Source: JBEKIK01 sp963845975 (GTDB taxonomy: Bacteria; Planctomycetota; Planctomycetia; Pirellulales; Thermoguttaceae). Taken from it: a stretch of 64,000 bases of DNA. Positions within the stretch are counted from its first letter, which is position 1. Each line of letters opens with the position of its first letter. The translations under genes were made by a program, and so were the position numbers. Where the stretch lies: positions 248,001-312,000 of the forward strand of contig CAWJUD010000001.1 in the NCBI GenBank assembly GCA_963845975.1, given 5' to 3'. The notes beneath the pieces were generated by a model. That model worked only from the letters and a program-made list of their open reading frames with translations, had not been told where the DNA came from and did not search any database. Below, one piece after another: positions 62,699-64,000 of this stretch.

Positions 62699-63989
62699 CA
62701 TTGTTTCTCATATAAGCGGTTTCCCTTGAGACGCACCAAGACGCGGCCCGGGCGACTTGCGGGAACTTTCAATCGCTGCCCGCCCGCGGCCGTGGCGTAC
62801 AAAAACAACGCGACGGTCGTTCCTTGCGTTGTCACGTTGAAAAAACCGTAGAAGATATAAAGAGCGCAACTGAGCAGGCATCCCCAATACATCGCGTTTT
62901 GGCGGTCGCCTCGCCATGCTTGCCAGACTCGACGAAAAACGAGCAGGTGGAACAACAGGTAGGGCACGCCGCCGAATAGACCGTAATTGGCAAGCGCGTC
63001 GAACCACGACGAGTGACCGCCGGTGCCCTCCGTCCCAACGCCCTTGGCCTCTATCGCGACGCCGATTGCCGGATTATCCAAAAACACGTGCAGCGAGTCA
63101 AGCATCAGCGAATACCGTTGTGTCGGATCGCGCCTTGGCCGGAGAGAATATCCGATAGGGAAGAAAACGTATTCGCCAATTTGTCGTAGAACCTGGCGAT
63201 TTCGGGCCGCTCGTAGATGCTAGGAAACACGTACATCGCCGCCCATCCAATGACGAGAATGGCCGTGGGCGCCAAAATGACCCGGCGCCATCGGATTCCG
63301 CCGAGCAGAAGGTAGTAAAGGACACAGCCGGCTACCGCCATGCCCGTCAGAAGGATTAGGCCGGACAATGTCGCTATCATCAACAATGCCATAGTCGCAA
63401 TGCAACTCCCAATGCCTAATATGCGAAAAAGATGTTTGCTCTGAAGTGAGGCGGTTATAAAAAAGGGAAGCACGATGGCAAAGCCCGTGAGATCGCCATA
63501 ACTGCCGATGCCCAGCGATCTGGTTTCGGCAGTCGATGAGATCAGGCCCATCCTGACTAGTGTTGGATCTTGCCAGACAACCGGGATGGCCATCAGGCAG
63601 GACGCACCCACCACCACCCCTATCGCCAAGGCCATGCCAGGTCCCTTGCCTTCGTCTACCGAGTAATAAGTACCCAGTAAGTAGAATGGAATTGTGCCGA
63701 TATAAGCATTTAACAAGAATGAGGTAAGCCAATGTTCGCCGTCCTGCATCAGCCAGTAGAAAAATATAATCACGACCCAGATCGCGTAACACGCGATTTC
63801 GACCGATCGGGCCTTCAACTTGCGGAAAAATTGCCCCAGATTGCTCCCACCCATGCCTGCGATGGCAAAGATCCACAAAAGGGAAAGCAGCAATCTGACG
63901 GGCCAGCCACCCATTGCCGTCATGCTCACCGGCACGCAAACTCGCACCAGTACGATCAGTCCGGCAAAAAGGTAAGAAATTGCTGTCAT
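62698..63989 (-). CDS. O-antigen polymerase/ligase-type membrane protein (Wzy/WaaL-like), one frame change
   Basis: About 430 aa, some 11-12 membrane helices, in two frames that join at about 63130. The first frame ends SLSDILSGQGA. The true continuation is DPTQRYSLMLDSLHVFLDNP, then GHSSWFDALANYGLFGGVPY. That Arg/Asp-Asn-Pro, then Gly-His-x-Ser pattern in a periplasmic loop is the signature of Wzy/WaaL-type proteins. One base seems to be missing in CAAGGCGCGATCC. It would polymerise or transfer the lipid-linked repeat units on the outer face of the inner membrane. The gene starts 12 bases from the right edge. Confidence 0.83.
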
Positions 63990-64000
63990 GTCACAATCCT

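Overview
The window looks like a contig from an uncultured planctomycete-type bacterium. This is an inference from four things: the complete Bat/MoxR operon; small secreted and membrane-anchored DNA-binding proteins of kinds I associate with Pirellulales-like genomes; the planctomycete-style ExbB/ExbD-like locus; and many short dispersed palindromes and 7- to 10-base tandem repeats between genes. No rRNA, tRNA or CRISPR array was seen.

Layout. 1-7.7 kb: the 3' end of aroC; a GxxExxY nuclease-fold gene framed by a 31-base inverted repeat; several secreted or membrane proteins of unknown role; and queC-queD. 8.2-13.7 kb: a three-gene ExbB/ExbD-like membrane locus whose middle protein carries a long Gly-rich linker between two related domains. 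14.3-15.7 kb: a sigma-70 factor. 16.0-26.4 kb: moxR, DUF58, a BatD-like/DUF4381 lipoprotein, batA, batB, batC, batD and batE, all on the plus strand and mostly coupled. Dispersed repeats run into the 5' coding ends of three of these genes. 26.5-29.5 kb: a prepilin-like gene facing glmS. 30.0-64.0 kb: a NusG/RfaH-like gene, then a surface-polysaccharide cluster entirely on the minus strand and running off the right edge.

The cluster contains a Wzy/WaaL-type polymerase or ligase, seven GT4-like glycosyltransferases and two of other folds, three methyltransferases, a membrane acyltransferase, and a WecA-like initiating transferase. It also has a three-gene UDP-L-FucNAc/L-QuiNAc pathway, a deacetylase and a formyltransferase, an AAC(3)-type acyltransferase, a DegT aminotransferase and several epimerases. 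Within it sits a five-gene SDR-ACP-acyl ligase-LuxE-LuxC module. That module could activate an acyl group, reduce it to an aldehyde and deliver it to a sugar. Together the genes would build and decorate a lipid-linked repeat unit, with GlmS upstream supplying amino-sugar precursor.

Two cautions. At least eight genes are split by one-base frame changes and a ninth by an in-frame TGA. Most of the frame changes are losses of one base in G/C-rich stretches, so assembly error is the leading explanation. Separately, the 41-57 kb part holds genuine-looking wreckage (a deleted WecA paralogue, a chimeric fragment, an IS transposase stub and an FAD-enzyme stub), which suggests active gene turnover. All functions are read from sequence motifs alone; no database search was run.
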